Of a stretch of 64,000 nucleotides of DNA, positions 10,772 to 20,830 are shown one piece after another. Location: the NCBI GenBank assembly GCA_002778195.1, contig PCDI01000009.1, positions 66,291 through 130,290 on the forward strand, written 5' to 3'. A program made the translations under genes and the position numbers. The number at the start of each line of letters is the position of its first letter. Position 1 is the stretch's first letter. The notes beneath the pieces were generated by a model. It saw nothing but the letters and a program-made list of their open reading frames with translations. It did no database searches and was not told the origin of the DNA. This DNA comes from Raffaelea ambrosiae (lineage: Eukaryota; Ascomycota; Sordariomycetes; Ophiostomatales; Ophiostomataceae).

Positions 10772-12158
10772 CAGTGGGGTCTCAAAAGTGTCGCTCAATT
10801 TCCAAAAAAAAACGCGTCGCGTGTAAAAGATTACAACAACACCCAAATACAACACAAACTTCATCCTCTTCTACAGAACCCAATTGTCTTTTAAATATGC
10901 CCAGACACGAGTATAGCCCTCATCAGAGGGCTAGGATTATTATGGCGCATTCAAATCATGATCGTTATAAGTCAATTACGGCCAAAGAGGGCATTAGTAC
11001 GCACTCTATCTTTGGCATCGTGCAGCGTTACAAAACGCAGCAAAAGGGACAAAACCGTTAACGCTCCGAGCGGCCATCAATCTTAAACGATCGCCATAAA
11101 AAACATATCTTCTGGTTAATTAACGAAGACCCTTTCATTTTAGCTCTTTCGCTCGTACGCAAATTGTCTCTGCTTTACGCTGTATTTATAGTTACACGCT
11201 GGCTTCGAAATAATGGTATTTAATATCATAGAGCTTTACGTCGGCCCAAATTAATAAAAGAGCATGCGTAAAAAAGACTAGTATTTATTCAAACATATGT
11301 TAATAAACTTATTGAATATTAAAAGCGTTAAATATTTTCTAACGAGTCTATAATAGCTCGTGGTGACGAAAATCGAACAAACTAAGTATTTTATAAAAAG
11401 GTACGTACGAACTTGTAATTTTCTTAACCAATTCTAATAAAAAAGGGAACCAGATTACTTCCGAAGAATGTTTAACCAAAAGCAAAACCAACAAAACATT
11501 TTTAAATGTTTTGGGGTGCTTTCTCGTAAACAAATCGTACAACGTTATACGCGATACACGGAAACCTTAAAGCTAAGCGTACAGGAGTTACTGTAACAGT
11601 TGTACTCGAATGCTTTTAAAACAACCTTCCAACAATATACTCCCCTAGTAGTATATTTGCTTAAGATAATGCTTCGACTCATACAGCTCGCTTAGTACAA
11701 AACTAGTTACGTGGTTGAGCTGTAAAAAACGGGGTTTCTTTAGTCGACTAACCGGCTTATAGCCCCGATTTAAATCTAATCGAAAACGTTTAGAAACTAT
11801 TAAAGGGAGCTATTATAAAGTCTCGACCGGATTTAACACATATGAAGAAGAATGCTGCCTCAAAAACTGCTTTAGTACACGCTGCGGTTGATCAATGAGA
11901 GGCACTTGAATTGGGAGTGTTGCAACACTTGGTGGAATCAATGAATCGACGCTTGACCGCCGTCATTGCAGCGAACGGGTGGTACACTAAATATTGATAT
12001 ATATCATTAGAAAGCCCTGATTTCAGGCATTCTTGTGGTATATTTTTTTTATAATTATTCTATACGTTGTTGTTGTTTTATTTGATTTAAAAGTTTTGGG
12101 CGTAAGGGGGGAGGGATGGCAGATTTTGCGATTGAGCGTGACTTTTCGCGACCCACAG
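10772..12158 (+). mobile_element. Degenerate Tc1/mariner DNA transposon (RIP relic)
   Basis: About 1.39 kb, markedly AT-rich against its surroundings, inserted between the divergent SET-domain and GTPase genes. The ends form an imperfect terminal inverted repeat of about 28 bp: CAGTGGGGTCTCAAAAGT... on the left (10772-10800) and the reverse complement of 12131-12158, CTGTGGGTCGCGAAAAGT..., on the right, sharing AAAAGT and CGCTCAAT. The left end resembles Tc1/impala-type fungal ends. No TA duplication is visible at the borders (TC on the left, GT on the right), so the outer bases have decayed or the true ends differ slightly. The interior is a full-length transposase frame killed by stops (see the pseudogene entry). 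Confidence 0.85.
10897..11997 (+). pseudogene. Tc1/mariner DDE transposase pseudogene
   Basis: One frame runs 366 codons from ATG at 10897 to the terminal TGA at 11995-11997 with no net frameshift but 18 premature stops, the first at 11059. It can still be read as a Tc1-type transposase. The N-terminal helix-turn-helix part is MPRHEYSPHQRARIIMAHSN. The first catalytic motif has become FSNESI where the family has an Asp-Glu. The second is DNASTHTARLV (11662 onward). The third is AYSPDLNLIENV near 11755-11790, followed by KLLKGAIIKSRPDL. Most stops are TAA or TGA where Gln, Trp or Arg is expected, i.e. C-to-T or G-to-A transitions, as RIP produces. It is inactive. Confidence 0.9.
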
Positions 12159-12332
12159 GTCGACTGTTTTTTTTTTTGCCTCTTTATTTTCGCCTGTTTG
12201 CCCCTTTGCAGTTCTCCCAACCACAGCAACAGAACATCGACGTTCCCATATATTTCTTGCTCCGGGACACTGCCTCTTTTAATACCGCGGTCCTTTTCTA
12301 TCAGCTGCGCGCGACTGTCTCATTTCGCCACC

Positions 12333-13842
12333 ATGCCTCGCGACCCCCTTATCGGCCTTGTGGGCAAGCCAAGTGCTGGAAAGTCGAGCATGTTAAACTC
12401 GTTGACAGATGCGTCATCCAAAGTCGGTTTGTAGAATATGACTTCGAAAGCCTGCTGTGAATTATGCCGGTATCTAATGTCTGTTCTCGTACAGGAAACT
12501 TCCCGTATGTTCCGATTTGCACCGCTTGTTCCCATTGTCGCCATTCCCTCGTACGTAGCCTCTGACATGCAAGTCTAGGTTCACCACGATCGATCCCCAA
12601 CGCGCTGTCGGTTATCTGCAAGTAGACTGTGCCTGCGCTAGATACGGCCTCTCGGAGCGATGCAAACCCAACTACGGATCATGCGTCAACGGGCGGCGCT
12701 CGGTTCCCATAGAGCTATTGGATGTGGCCGGGCTTGTCCCTGGAGCTCACCAGGGTCGTGGCTTAGGGAACAAGTTTCTGGACGACTTGCGGCACGCGGA
12801 TGCTTTAATTCATGTCGTCGATGCAAGCGGCACAACGGATGCCGAAGGGAAGAATACTCGTGGCTATGATCCGTCAGTGGACATTGCATGGCTGCGCTCC
12901 GAGATCGTACAGTGGATCAAGGGAAACCTGATGGAGAAGTGGCCAAGCATCCGACGACGCCATATTGCAGCGAAAATGACAGCTGTTGAGACACTTCAAG
13001 CCCAGCTCTCCGGATATGGAAGCACGGGGCGATTGATAGCGCGCACTCTGGACCAGCTGTCATTGAAAGAGCCTCTGGAATTTTGGGACACCGAGACAAT
13101 TGATCGTGTGGTCAATGCTTTTACGGATGCTAAATTCCCTACGGTAATAGCTCTCAACAAAATCGACCACCCAGATGCAGACCGAAATATTGCGAAAATC
13201 ACGAAACTGCACGACCCAACTTACACTGTATTGTGTTCCGCCATATCTGAGATATTTTTGCGCAAGCTCGTAAAGCAGGGTTATGTACGGTATACAGAGG
13301 GCGGCGAGTTTGTGGACACACGAGAAGATCTTATCGAAGACGGCGACGCAGGGGGTGGTGGTCTGAAGGAGATGGACGAGAAAAACAAACGCCGTATCGA
13401 CAACCTCCGTGACATGGTCATATACAGGTTTGGGTCGACCGGCGTCGTCCAAGCTCTCTCCAAGGCGGCCGAGATGCTCGGTCTGATCCCCGTATTCCCC
13501 GTACGGAGCATAGCGGCCCTTGGGAGTGGAGGAGCGACGGCGACAGCTCCAGCGACGGTGACGACTACGGCAGCGGAGGCAGCAAAGCCCGTCTTCCGTG
13601 ATTGTGTTCTTGTCAAGAAGGGCAGTACTGTAGCCGAAGTTGCGCGAAAATGCATGGGCGATGCTCCCATTGCCTACGTCGAGGGTGCATCCGGCACCCG
13701 TGTTGCTGAAGACGATACTATCGATGTTGGCAAGAATGATGTGAGTGGATTTTTTTCAATTAATACAGCTAGCAGAGCCATACGCTGACAGCGGTGTTTT
13801 TTTTGTGTACAGATTTTGTCTTTCAAGGTGGGGCGTGTATGA
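12333..13842 (+). CDS. Obg/DRG-like GTPase with C-terminal TGS domain
   Basis: Exons 12333-12426, 12495-12504 (only 10 nt), 12579-13740 and 13813-13842 give 431 aa. The joined protein begins MPRDPLIGLVGKPSAGKSS (P-loop G1). Across the microexon it reads KVGNFPFTTIDPQ (switch I/G2), then DVAGLVPGAHQGRGLG (G3) and ALNKIDHPDAD (G4). The C-terminus (DCVLVKKGSTVAEVARKCMG ... DILSFKVGRV) is a TGS domain. It belongs to the archaeal/eukaryotic Obg-HflX superfamily branch with a TGS domain, thought to act with ribosomes or RNA; the cellular role in fungi is not established. The microexon is supported because both flanking phases close exactly and the conserved N-P-F-T-T motif is rebuilt. Confidence 0.88.
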
Positions 13843-14867
13843 TCGGGTTCATTGAAAACGGCCAAATGCCAACTCCCAGAAATAATCCAAGCGGATGAGC
13901 TTGCGATTACGCTCGCGTCCTGCTGCATGATGCTACCCAATACCATCTAGTTTCTTGGAAGTTCGTGCCGATCTAGCCTGCAAAGGGTTCCGTGGACGTA
14001 CGAGTATCGAAGGTAGGCTTACTGACGAAGCATGGCATATTTCTACATCGTTCGTTCCGGGGGTCTGTCCGCTACCGTTAGGGACCTCCGGGCGGGAAGG
14101 CCATTACCTCAATTTCGGTCTAACGGTCATGTGCCACTTACGGGAAACCCGGAGGCTTAGAGACAGACAATGTAACTAGCAGCAGATACGTAAAATTGAG
14201 GGGCATGCAGCGGAGAAACATTTTAACCCCAGATTTACATGATACTCACTGAAATGACATCATTTCACGGCATATAGAAACCAGGGACTAGAACTTCAAC
14301 TGCACAAAATTGAAGGGTATCAGGATTCATTAGTTCTAAGTTTGCTCGCCAGACAGACCCCGGCGAGAAGTGGGGAACATTAGAAAAAGAAGGAAAAGCA
14401 TTTTTCGTATGACGACAATAAAACTCTGATGCTGACGTCAAATGAGGCAGCTCAATAGCTATGCTAATGAACCCGAAAGCCCCGGAAACTCCGAGCGTGC
14501 CTATTGGCAATGCGATCGGAGTCGAGAGAGTAAAACCAACACTGAACGTATGTTTATGAGGAGGCGAAAGGGACGATTGAAATAAGAAATAAGAAGAGAG
14601 CAAAGAAAGCGGTGCAGGAAGCTAAGAGTCAAAAAAAAAAAAAGTGAATATCCGTCAAGAAAACTTAAAGCGAAAGCAGCGATCATCAAATTCGACAGGC
14701 TCCCGAAAAGTGCCGAAGGGAAGAACGCCAAGAAAGTAACATGATCTGCCAAGAACCGAGATCTTAGCAGAACAACCGTGGGACTCAAGCTATTGTGCGG
14801 ACAGCTTGGTTCCATGCAAGCTGGATGGATCACGGGTTGAGCATCCTCCTGCCTCTGGCTTGCTGCT
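13843..14867. other. Convergent intergenic region
   Basis: About 1 kb between the GTPase (+) and PMP3 (-) stops. No coding frame is credible. Around 14067-14160 two interleaved inverted repeats occur (ACCGTTAG with CTAACGGT; CCTCCGGG with CCCGGAGG), possibly RNA structure in a 3' UTR or a small decayed repeat. Confidence 0.5.
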
Positions 14868-15092
14868 TTAATACTTGAGGATGATGTAGAGCGCGTGAAT
14901 GATGCCGGGGATGTAGCCTGGGCAGTCAGCATACGGTTGGAGGCAGAGCGGGAGGGATAAAAGGAGCATACCGAGAATGGTCAACAGGATGTTGATGAGC
15001 AGGTCTGCGCCGCAGCCGCGTTCGAGGAAGACACCCAGAGGGGGCAGAATAATGGCAAGAATGATCTTGCAGATGTCACTGTAGTTGAACAT
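14868..15092 (-). CDS. PMP3: PMP3 plasma-membrane proteolipid
   Basis: Exons 15092-14972 and 14917-14868 (intron 14918-14971, 54 bp, phase 1) give a 56-aa protein, the usual size for the Pmp3/RCI2 family. It reads MFNYSDICKIILAIILPPLG, then the signature VFLERGCGADLLINILLTIL and GYIPGIIHALYIILKY. Two hydrophobic hairpin segments are joined by a short Cys-containing loop. The family consists of small plasma-membrane proteolipids that help maintain membrane potential and tolerance to Na+ and other cations. Upstream of MFNYS a few in-frame residues (MPCPLLT) could extend the start, but the family start is at MFNYS. Confidence 0.95.
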   Translation of the reverse strand: MFNYSDICKIILAIILPPLGVFLERGCGADLLINILLTILGMLLLSLPLCLQPYADCPGYIPGIIHALYIILKY

Positions 15093-16111
15093 TGTCAGCA
15101 AAGGGCACGGCAAAAGGAGCTAGAAACCGAGACTGTCTCACCTGGCGGTGGCAGGCATTGCGATAGCTTGTCGTGCAAGGGGTCTTTTGCGAAGGGATTA
15201 GAATTAGGCGTTCGAGATGAACCAGCGCGTGGGTTGATTAGAAAGCGGGTGAAGGAAGCGTTGATGCAGAGAGCGAATCTTTTTTTTTCTTTTGGTTCGG
15301 ATTTGGGTCATGCAACATAGGTTGAAAAAGATGGGTGCCCAAGCCGGGGGGGCTCGCTCTTTAATACAGAAGTCGCGGGTCACAACAACGACTACCCGAC
15401 TGCCAAGAAATTCCATGAGCCAGGGAGGGAGCCAGACAGAACGGGTCTCACTGCGTCATACACACTCGCCCAGCCTCCTGCCGTCTGGCAGGGGCTGCTG
15501 CAGCCGTTTGCATAGTCTTCAGCAGACCCAGTGAAGCCTTTGTTCATCCCCACCAGACGCGACCAGTTGTCGCCTGACAAGCATTCTGCTGGTCGCATAC
15601 TTGACCAAGAAAAAAGGCTCCCATAAATACACTCCTAGACAAAAGTCAACCTTCAAACAGGAGAGTCTTAGCCACTTGCTTAGCTGATACGCGTATGGAG
15701 CTCCATGAGCTCATCATGCTTTGAACTCGCATTACGTCACCAGGTGGCTAGCTGTGGCTGTTTTTAGAGGGGCAAATAGCGGTGCTAGGATGCCCGTTGC
15801 TGGGTGAAGATACGTCAGTGGGTGGCTTATTCAGAAGAACCTGGGAAGTTCCAGGCCAGGCACCAGTCATCAAAAGTAGCGCATAAATAATTTTCCGCAA
15901 AGCCCTAACTTTTCGTCCAATTTACGACTTTTCGTGCAGGTGGGGAAGACTAGATCATATTTTTTTTTTTTTGTCAGCCACTGGGCCGGTTCTCTCTGCA
16001 CACCTCTCGATCATCTACTTCACGACAAGCAGCAGCGCAGGATTTTACCTCTTTGCGTCCCCAACCATTCTTTTCTCACCAGATCTCAGTCTACTCTCAA
16101 ATCATTTCGCA
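15093..16111. other. Divergent promoter region PMP3/RPL22
   Basis: About 1 kb with no coding frame. A T-run at 15959-15972 and CT-rich stretches precede RPL22, as is common for fungal ribosomal-protein promoters. Confidence 0.5.
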
Positions 16112-16754
16112 ATGGCTCCTCAGACCGTACGTATTCAGATAAACCATGCTTTGCTGTCTCTCTCGGCATTCCCAACTTTCCTCTTCAAGTGTGGATGAAT
16201 GCCACGAAGCAGTAGGCTAAAGTTTTTTTTTCCTCGTCATTTAGAAGAAGTCCGGCAAGGCGACCAAGGTGACGCGCAAGGTATGTTAGCAATGAACGAA
16301 GCAGACTCCCAAGAAAGACTCTTAAGCAAAAAGGGATCATGTCTAACCGCTCCTCCAGTTCGTCATCAACGCTTCGCAGCCCGCCAGCGACAAGATCTTC
16401 GACGTTGCTGCCTTCGCCAAGTACCTCAACGAGCGCATCAAGGTTGACGGCCGTGTAGGCAATCTGGGCGACATTGTCACCATCACCCAGTCCGGCGATG
16501 GCAAGGTTGAGATTGTTGCCCACAACGACCTGTCGGGCCGCTACCTCAAGTACCTGTAAGTCCTTTTCAACCTGGTCCTCGTCTATGACTTGATGGCCGG
16601 CTTTTTTAACGATATTTCGATACACAGGACCAAGAAGTTCCTCAAGAAGATGCAGCTCCGTGACTGGCTGCGCGTCGTCTCGACCTCCAAGGGCGTGTAC
16701 GAGCTCAAGTTCTTCAACGTGGTCAATGATGAGGAGGCCGAGGATGATGAGTAA
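16112..16754 (+). CDS. rpl22: 60S ribosomal protein L22 (eL22)
   Basis: Exons 16112-16126, 16245-16280, 16359-16555 and 16628-16754 give 124 aa, the normal length for eL22. The protein starts MAPQT then KKSGKATKVTRK, continues FVINASQPASDKIFDVAAFA, KYLNERIKVDGRVGNLGD, YLKYLTKKFLKKMQLRDWLR, and ends in the acidic tail NDEEAEDDE. It is a structural component of the large cytosolic ribosomal subunit. The first two exons are tiny (15 and 36 nt), which places two introns in the first 20 codons, a common arrangement in fungal ribosomal-protein genes. Confidence 0.95.
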
Positions 16755-17141
16755 ACTACAGCTCTCTCCAACGTGAGTTAGAGGGTAAAGGGATCTGGAT
16801 CTGCTGGGGAGGAGGGCCCGGGGTAACTCTCGGGCTCTCTCTGCAAAAAGGATTTTTTTTTTTCATTAAAAAAGAAAACAAACCAAAAAGCATATAGACA
16901 GATGGGTTATATACATATAGCCACCAAATCCGCCTCCAAAAAAATGGAAAACAATTTTGAAAATTAGGAAGGAAAGTGCACCATGCTTCTTGCAGTGTCC
17001 TATGATTTCTTGCCCCCAAGTCATGGCGCTTACAAATAATGTTGCCTATGTGATATGCCATTCGCGTACTCACCAGCCAGCGGTCGTAAACTGTGCAGTG
17101 TATAGTCATGGCATGGTTGATCTGCCTAATCTGCCAGGTGG
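16755..17141. other. Convergent 3' region RPL22/carrier
   Basis: Short spacer with a T-run at 16853-16863 and AT-rich sequence; presumably 3' UTRs of both genes. Nothing else is seen. Confidence 0.5.
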
Positions 17142-18246
17142 CTATGGCATGGTCCGCATCGCGGCTTCAAAGGCGACTAGAGCCATGGCGTTGGCCGGGA
17201 ATGCTCTCAGAAAACTCGGAACAAAGCCGCGCCAGAACCCGCGCGGACCAGCCTCGCGGTACACAGCCTGGGCAGCGTCGCGCCATCGTGGGAAACGAGA
17301 TGTGCCGTCGTTCAAGCCGCCGCCCAGAGGGTCGGTCATGATGCGCTGCTTCACGACGTCGCTGGGGTAGGCCACGATCCAAAACACCTGTGCTGACAAT
17401 CCACCCGCCCAGAAGTTGACCATGGCCGCGGGTAGTGATGTGTTGTTGCTGATCAGCTTGGAGAAAACATCGTAGCTTCCCCACCAGAAGAAGAAGAAGG
17501 ACCGGAACAGCATCGTTGCGCCCAGTCCGTGGTAGATGCCTTTGCGCAGGCCGTGGTGCCGGTAGATCTTGGCAGCACAGTCAATGGGACCGTGGTACAG
17601 GCGATCAGATTTCAGAGCGGCATATTGAACCTGGAGCCGGGCCTTGATGTGCTCGAAGGGCGCGGCCACAAAACTGACGGTCGCGCCTGCAAAGACGCCA
17701 GCAATGCCGTGGCCATAGGACGGTAGAGCAGGCCCTCCAGCATGTGCGCCTGAGGCTCCAGGCACTTCTTGTATGCCAAAGACGTGTCTCCCTAGCAGTT
17801 TCTTGTACACGGTCAGGCTTCCGAGCATGACACTGTCCATGAACATCCAGCCGATCAGCGGCGGCGTAGCACCCTTGTAAAGAGCGCGAACGCCCTCGTT
17901 CCGCACAGTGGCAACCAGACAGGACAGAGGGCCGGAGAAGCGCTCTGCCGATGTGGTCTGCATGCGGACTTTGATCGTGTCAAATGGGTGGCCAACTAAG
18001 GGGTGTGTCAGAGACAGGACGGTTTCTCTGAGGCCAGAAGCGGAGAAGCAGCAGAAAGAACAGCACAAAGAGGCAACGCAAAAAGGCTCGTGATGTCAGC
18101 TACTCACCCGATAGTTTTGCAATGCCGGAGAAGACACCTGCGACAAAGCCTTTGTAGTGCTTCGACCCCTCGGACTTCACCACGGCCGTCGTGGCTGCGG
18201 CACTGCTCACCTCGGCCTGCTTCTGCAGGGAAGAGGTCGAGCTCAT
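17142..18246 (-). CDS. Mitochondrial carrier family (SLC25) transporter, YMC1/carnitine-carrier-like
   Basis: Exons 18246-18108 and 17995-17142 (intron 17996-18107, phase 1) give 330 aa. All three repeats carry the carrier signature P-x-(D/E)-x-x-K: HPFDTIKVRMQ, APFEHIKARLQ and YPSDVVKQRIM, each opening a pair of membrane helices, so six spans in the inner mitochondrial membrane are expected. The matrix-helix glycines and the FFFFWWGSYDVF segment in repeat 2 point to the Ymc/acylcarnitine-type subgroup, but substrate cannot be fixed from sequence. Start MSSTSSLQKQAEV precedes a short Ala/Ser/Thr-rich N-terminus and then KHYKGFVAGVFSGIAKLS. The splice rebuilds KLSVGHPFDTIK. Confidence 0.9.
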
Positions 18247-18687
18247 GGTGCGGATGGTGTGGCAATGGAGCTAGCTGTCTTGTTCGAGCTGTGCTGTGCT
18301 GCAGCCATGGGCGAATTGGGCTGCTAGATCGAATGGACAATTCCCTCTCTACTGTTCCATGGGCCGTCCTCCGAGCCAGGCGTTCGCAGACAGGGCCAAA
18401 CCCCAGAAAATATGTCGGGAAAGAGACAGCTTGCAGCAGTCTGGGGTCGCTGGACGACCACGGGCTTCTTTTGTATTATTTTTCACGGCGGCTTCGGAGA
18501 TGGGATGTTGGCGGCTCGGGGAGCGACTAGAGTCCCCGAACCGGTCAGATCCCACGCTAAGTAGCTAACTACTAATTATGTGCATAGCTAACTCGCAGGC
18601 TCTTGCTTTTCTGCAGTCAACCCCCCGCACTGCAGGAAACAGACGGGTTATAATATCATCTTGCATCTCTGACCGGCAAGTGCAGGT

Positions 18688-18720
18688 GTTGCACACGTGT
18701 TGCACACGTGTTGCATAGGT
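18688..18720. repeat. Three 11-bp tandem units carrying two CACGTG E-boxes
   Basis: GTTGCACACGT repeated twice exactly and once as GTTGCATAGGT. The junctions create CACGTG at 18694-18699 and 18705-18710, one helical turn apart. It lies about 440 bp upstream of the mitochondrial carrier start. CACGTG is the core site for bHLH factors (Cbf1/Pho4-type). Function is inferred only from motif and place. Confidence 0.6.
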
Positions 18721-18913
18721 GTTGGACGGCAGCTGCTTTCGAACATCACTGTTGCGCTCTATCTATCTATGCCTTGCCGCTGCCTTGGTCTCCACGTCTG
18801 TGTGCTTTGCTGCACCTCCCACCCCCCTCCCCGCAGAGTTGTTTCTGTGTGCCTCCGCTGCATCTTACTCGCATCTTAGCTTTCTACGGCGCATCATTGC
18901 TGCGTCTGCCCAC

Positions 18914-18953
18914 GCCGCGCCCCGTGCCGCGCCCCGTGTCGCGCCCGTGCCGC
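18914..18953. repeat. GC-rich 12-bp tandem repeat
   Basis: GCCGCGCCCCGT repeated about 3.4 times, the third copy one base shorter. It sits just past the stop of the family 8 glycosyltransferase gene, so it is probably in its 3' UTR. Confidence 0.7.
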
Positions 18954-18982
18954 ATGTCTATATGTATCTCTGCCGTTCTCCT

Positions 18983-20062
18983 TTACAGTCCATCCACGAT
19001 CCCCCGTACCCTTTCAGCCTGCTTGCGCTCTTTGTTCGTCGCCGCCCACCACCCGTGCGTTTCCTCGTTGTTCGGATGGCGCGCTGTGCCCTCCCTGAGA
19101 TTGCCGCCCGCATCCAGCTCATCCCACGGGTTCGGCGTCAGGATGTAGTGCACGTTCTTGACCGTGTCGTCGCGCCAGATGGCGTCGTGCACGCCCGGCC
19201 AGCGCAGCGTCTTGAGGGCATTGTAAATGTAGGGCAGGGCGACCCAGCGACCGCGGAACAGGTTCGACAGTAGGCTCTGGTCGGCGAAGTCGAGCGACGA
19301 GGCGTTGTTGTCCATGTATGCGACGATGCGCTCAAACAGCTGGGCCGACGGGTTGACCACCTGCAGGCCGCCGTTCACGAGCTCGACGCCGAGCGGCTGG
19401 CCCGGCAGCTTGGGGTCGGCGCCCTCGCGCTGGGCAAGGTCTGGGTCGCCATGCTGTGTCGTGAAGGCGCAGTTGGCCGGCACCCAGTCGTGCGGGTAGT
19501 GTGCCTTCTTGAGCGGGTTGCACACGCAGGCGTGGCCGGCAGCAAAGACGCGCGTGCTGCTCGGCAGCGGCGGATCGGCTGCTGCAACTTCTGGCGAATC
19601 GAGCTCGAGCTCCATGAGCTCGTCCATGTTGCGCACCACCAGCATGTCGCTGTCGAGCTGCACGACGCGCTTGTACTGGATGAGCCCGAAGGGCGTCAGC
19701 TTGCTCCAGCAGTCGTAGAAGCGCGGGTCGGCGCTGTAGTCGCGCGTTGACTTGGTTGGCAGCAGGTAGGCGATGCGCTGCGCAGGGATGCCGCGCGCCG
19801 CCAGTGCCTGCCGGCCCTCCTCCGGGAACGAGTCCGTGTAGAGCGCCACCAGCGGGTAGGCCGACTCCACCCGCTTGAGCGAGAAGTCAAGTGTCAGCAA
19901 GCCCGGCAGGTAGGCCATGTTGGTGATAAGCGTCGTCCAGACTTGGGGGTGTCTGTTAGCCGAGAACCCATCATCGACACCAAGCATCATCATCGTGGAC
20001 AGCCTGGCTGAACAGCATCACTCACCTTTGTCTGCATCGACAACTCGCTCGCCGTCCGCCAT
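18983..20062 (-). CDS. Glycosyltransferase family 8 (glycogenin/galactinol-synthase-like)
   Basis: Exons 20062-20026 and 19941-18983 (intron 19942-20025, phase 1) give 331 aa. The splice rebuilds ADKVWTTLITNMAYLPG. Family 8 features: YPLVALYTD, a metal-binding DxD within KRVVQLDSDMLVVRNMDEL, LVNGGLQVVNPS, the DQSLLSNLF segment, and VHYILTPNPWDE near the C-terminus, where many relatives have KPW. There is no signal peptide or membrane span, so it is probably cytosolic. The family transfers sugar from UDP-sugars; donor and acceptor here are unknown. It is shorter than glycogenins that carry long C-terminal tails. Confidence 0.88.
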
Positions 20063-20830
20063 GGCTGTGTCGCGGTGCCTGGATCGAGGCTCTGTGGCAG
20101 GTAGTATTGTGCGCCTCTATGGCCACCTTCAGCTGCCGTGAAACCGATAATACACGAACTTGGTGTGCAGAGGGAAAATACGCCTGCCAGGCCCCATTCT
20201 GGTGGCGGATGACGCGATGCCCAGTAGCGCAGAAGCCCCTGGAAGCTGGTCCACGCAGCGGGGTGCCTGCCTAGACCGCTGAGACCTGAAGGACAGGAGG
20301 TCGACCTTTTGCCGCGGGAGGGCCGCTTGCTCTTTTCTCTTGGCTTGGGGGATTTAGCGGCTGAAATAACTAGGTGATAAGAGAAAAAAACGTTAAAAGG
20401 GATGACAAATAAGCGCTGTGGATAAATGAGACAGAGACCGCTTACAACCACAGGAAAGGAAACAAGACACTGCAAATCGTGAGCCGGCAAAATTATAGCT
20501 GCTGGGAAGATTGGAAACATTACAAAGCAACCTCAAAGCTCCCTGAGACAAACATTTTTTCTGCCAAATACCCAGCGGCAGATAGCGCTTTCAAATTCAA
20601 TGGGTACATGTATCGTGCAAATTCTACATCATGTGCAATCTCGTAAACGTCTATCCAGGGGTTGGGGGGGGGGGGGGGGTTACCCAGTAAAAGAGAGAAA
20701 CAAACGAAAAATAGAGACACCCAAAAGAGACAAATTGTATTAGCCGTAGACGGCACGTACGTCACTGCCCTCACCGCAAGCAGAGAGGCACCCCGGCATG
20801 CCCAACTCATTTTTAGTGCTTCGAAACGCC
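20063..20830. other. Intergenic region between ATG2 stop and glycosyltransferase start
   Basis: No independent gene. It contains the 3' UTR of ATG2 with a 16-base G run at 20664-20679 (C on the transcript). The ATG2 reading frame would continue to 20520 if its last intron were retained. Confidence 0.5.
20664..20679. repeat. Homopolymer G16
   Basis: Sixteen consecutive G on the plus strand, downstream of the ATG2 stop. Length may be a sequencing-error hotspot. Confidence 0.85.

Larger units (their letters stand above)
18247..18982. other. Intergenic region between glycosyltransferase 3' end and carrier promoter
   Basis: No coding frame. It contains an 11-bp tandem repeat with two CACGTG boxes (18688-18720) and a GC-rich 12-bp tandem repeat (18914-18953), listed separately. 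Confidence 0.5.

Noticed and set aside
13955..14179. Short plus-strand frame after the GTPase gene
   Set aside because: Lies in the 3' region, unrelated to any family; inverted repeats there explain the sequence structure better.
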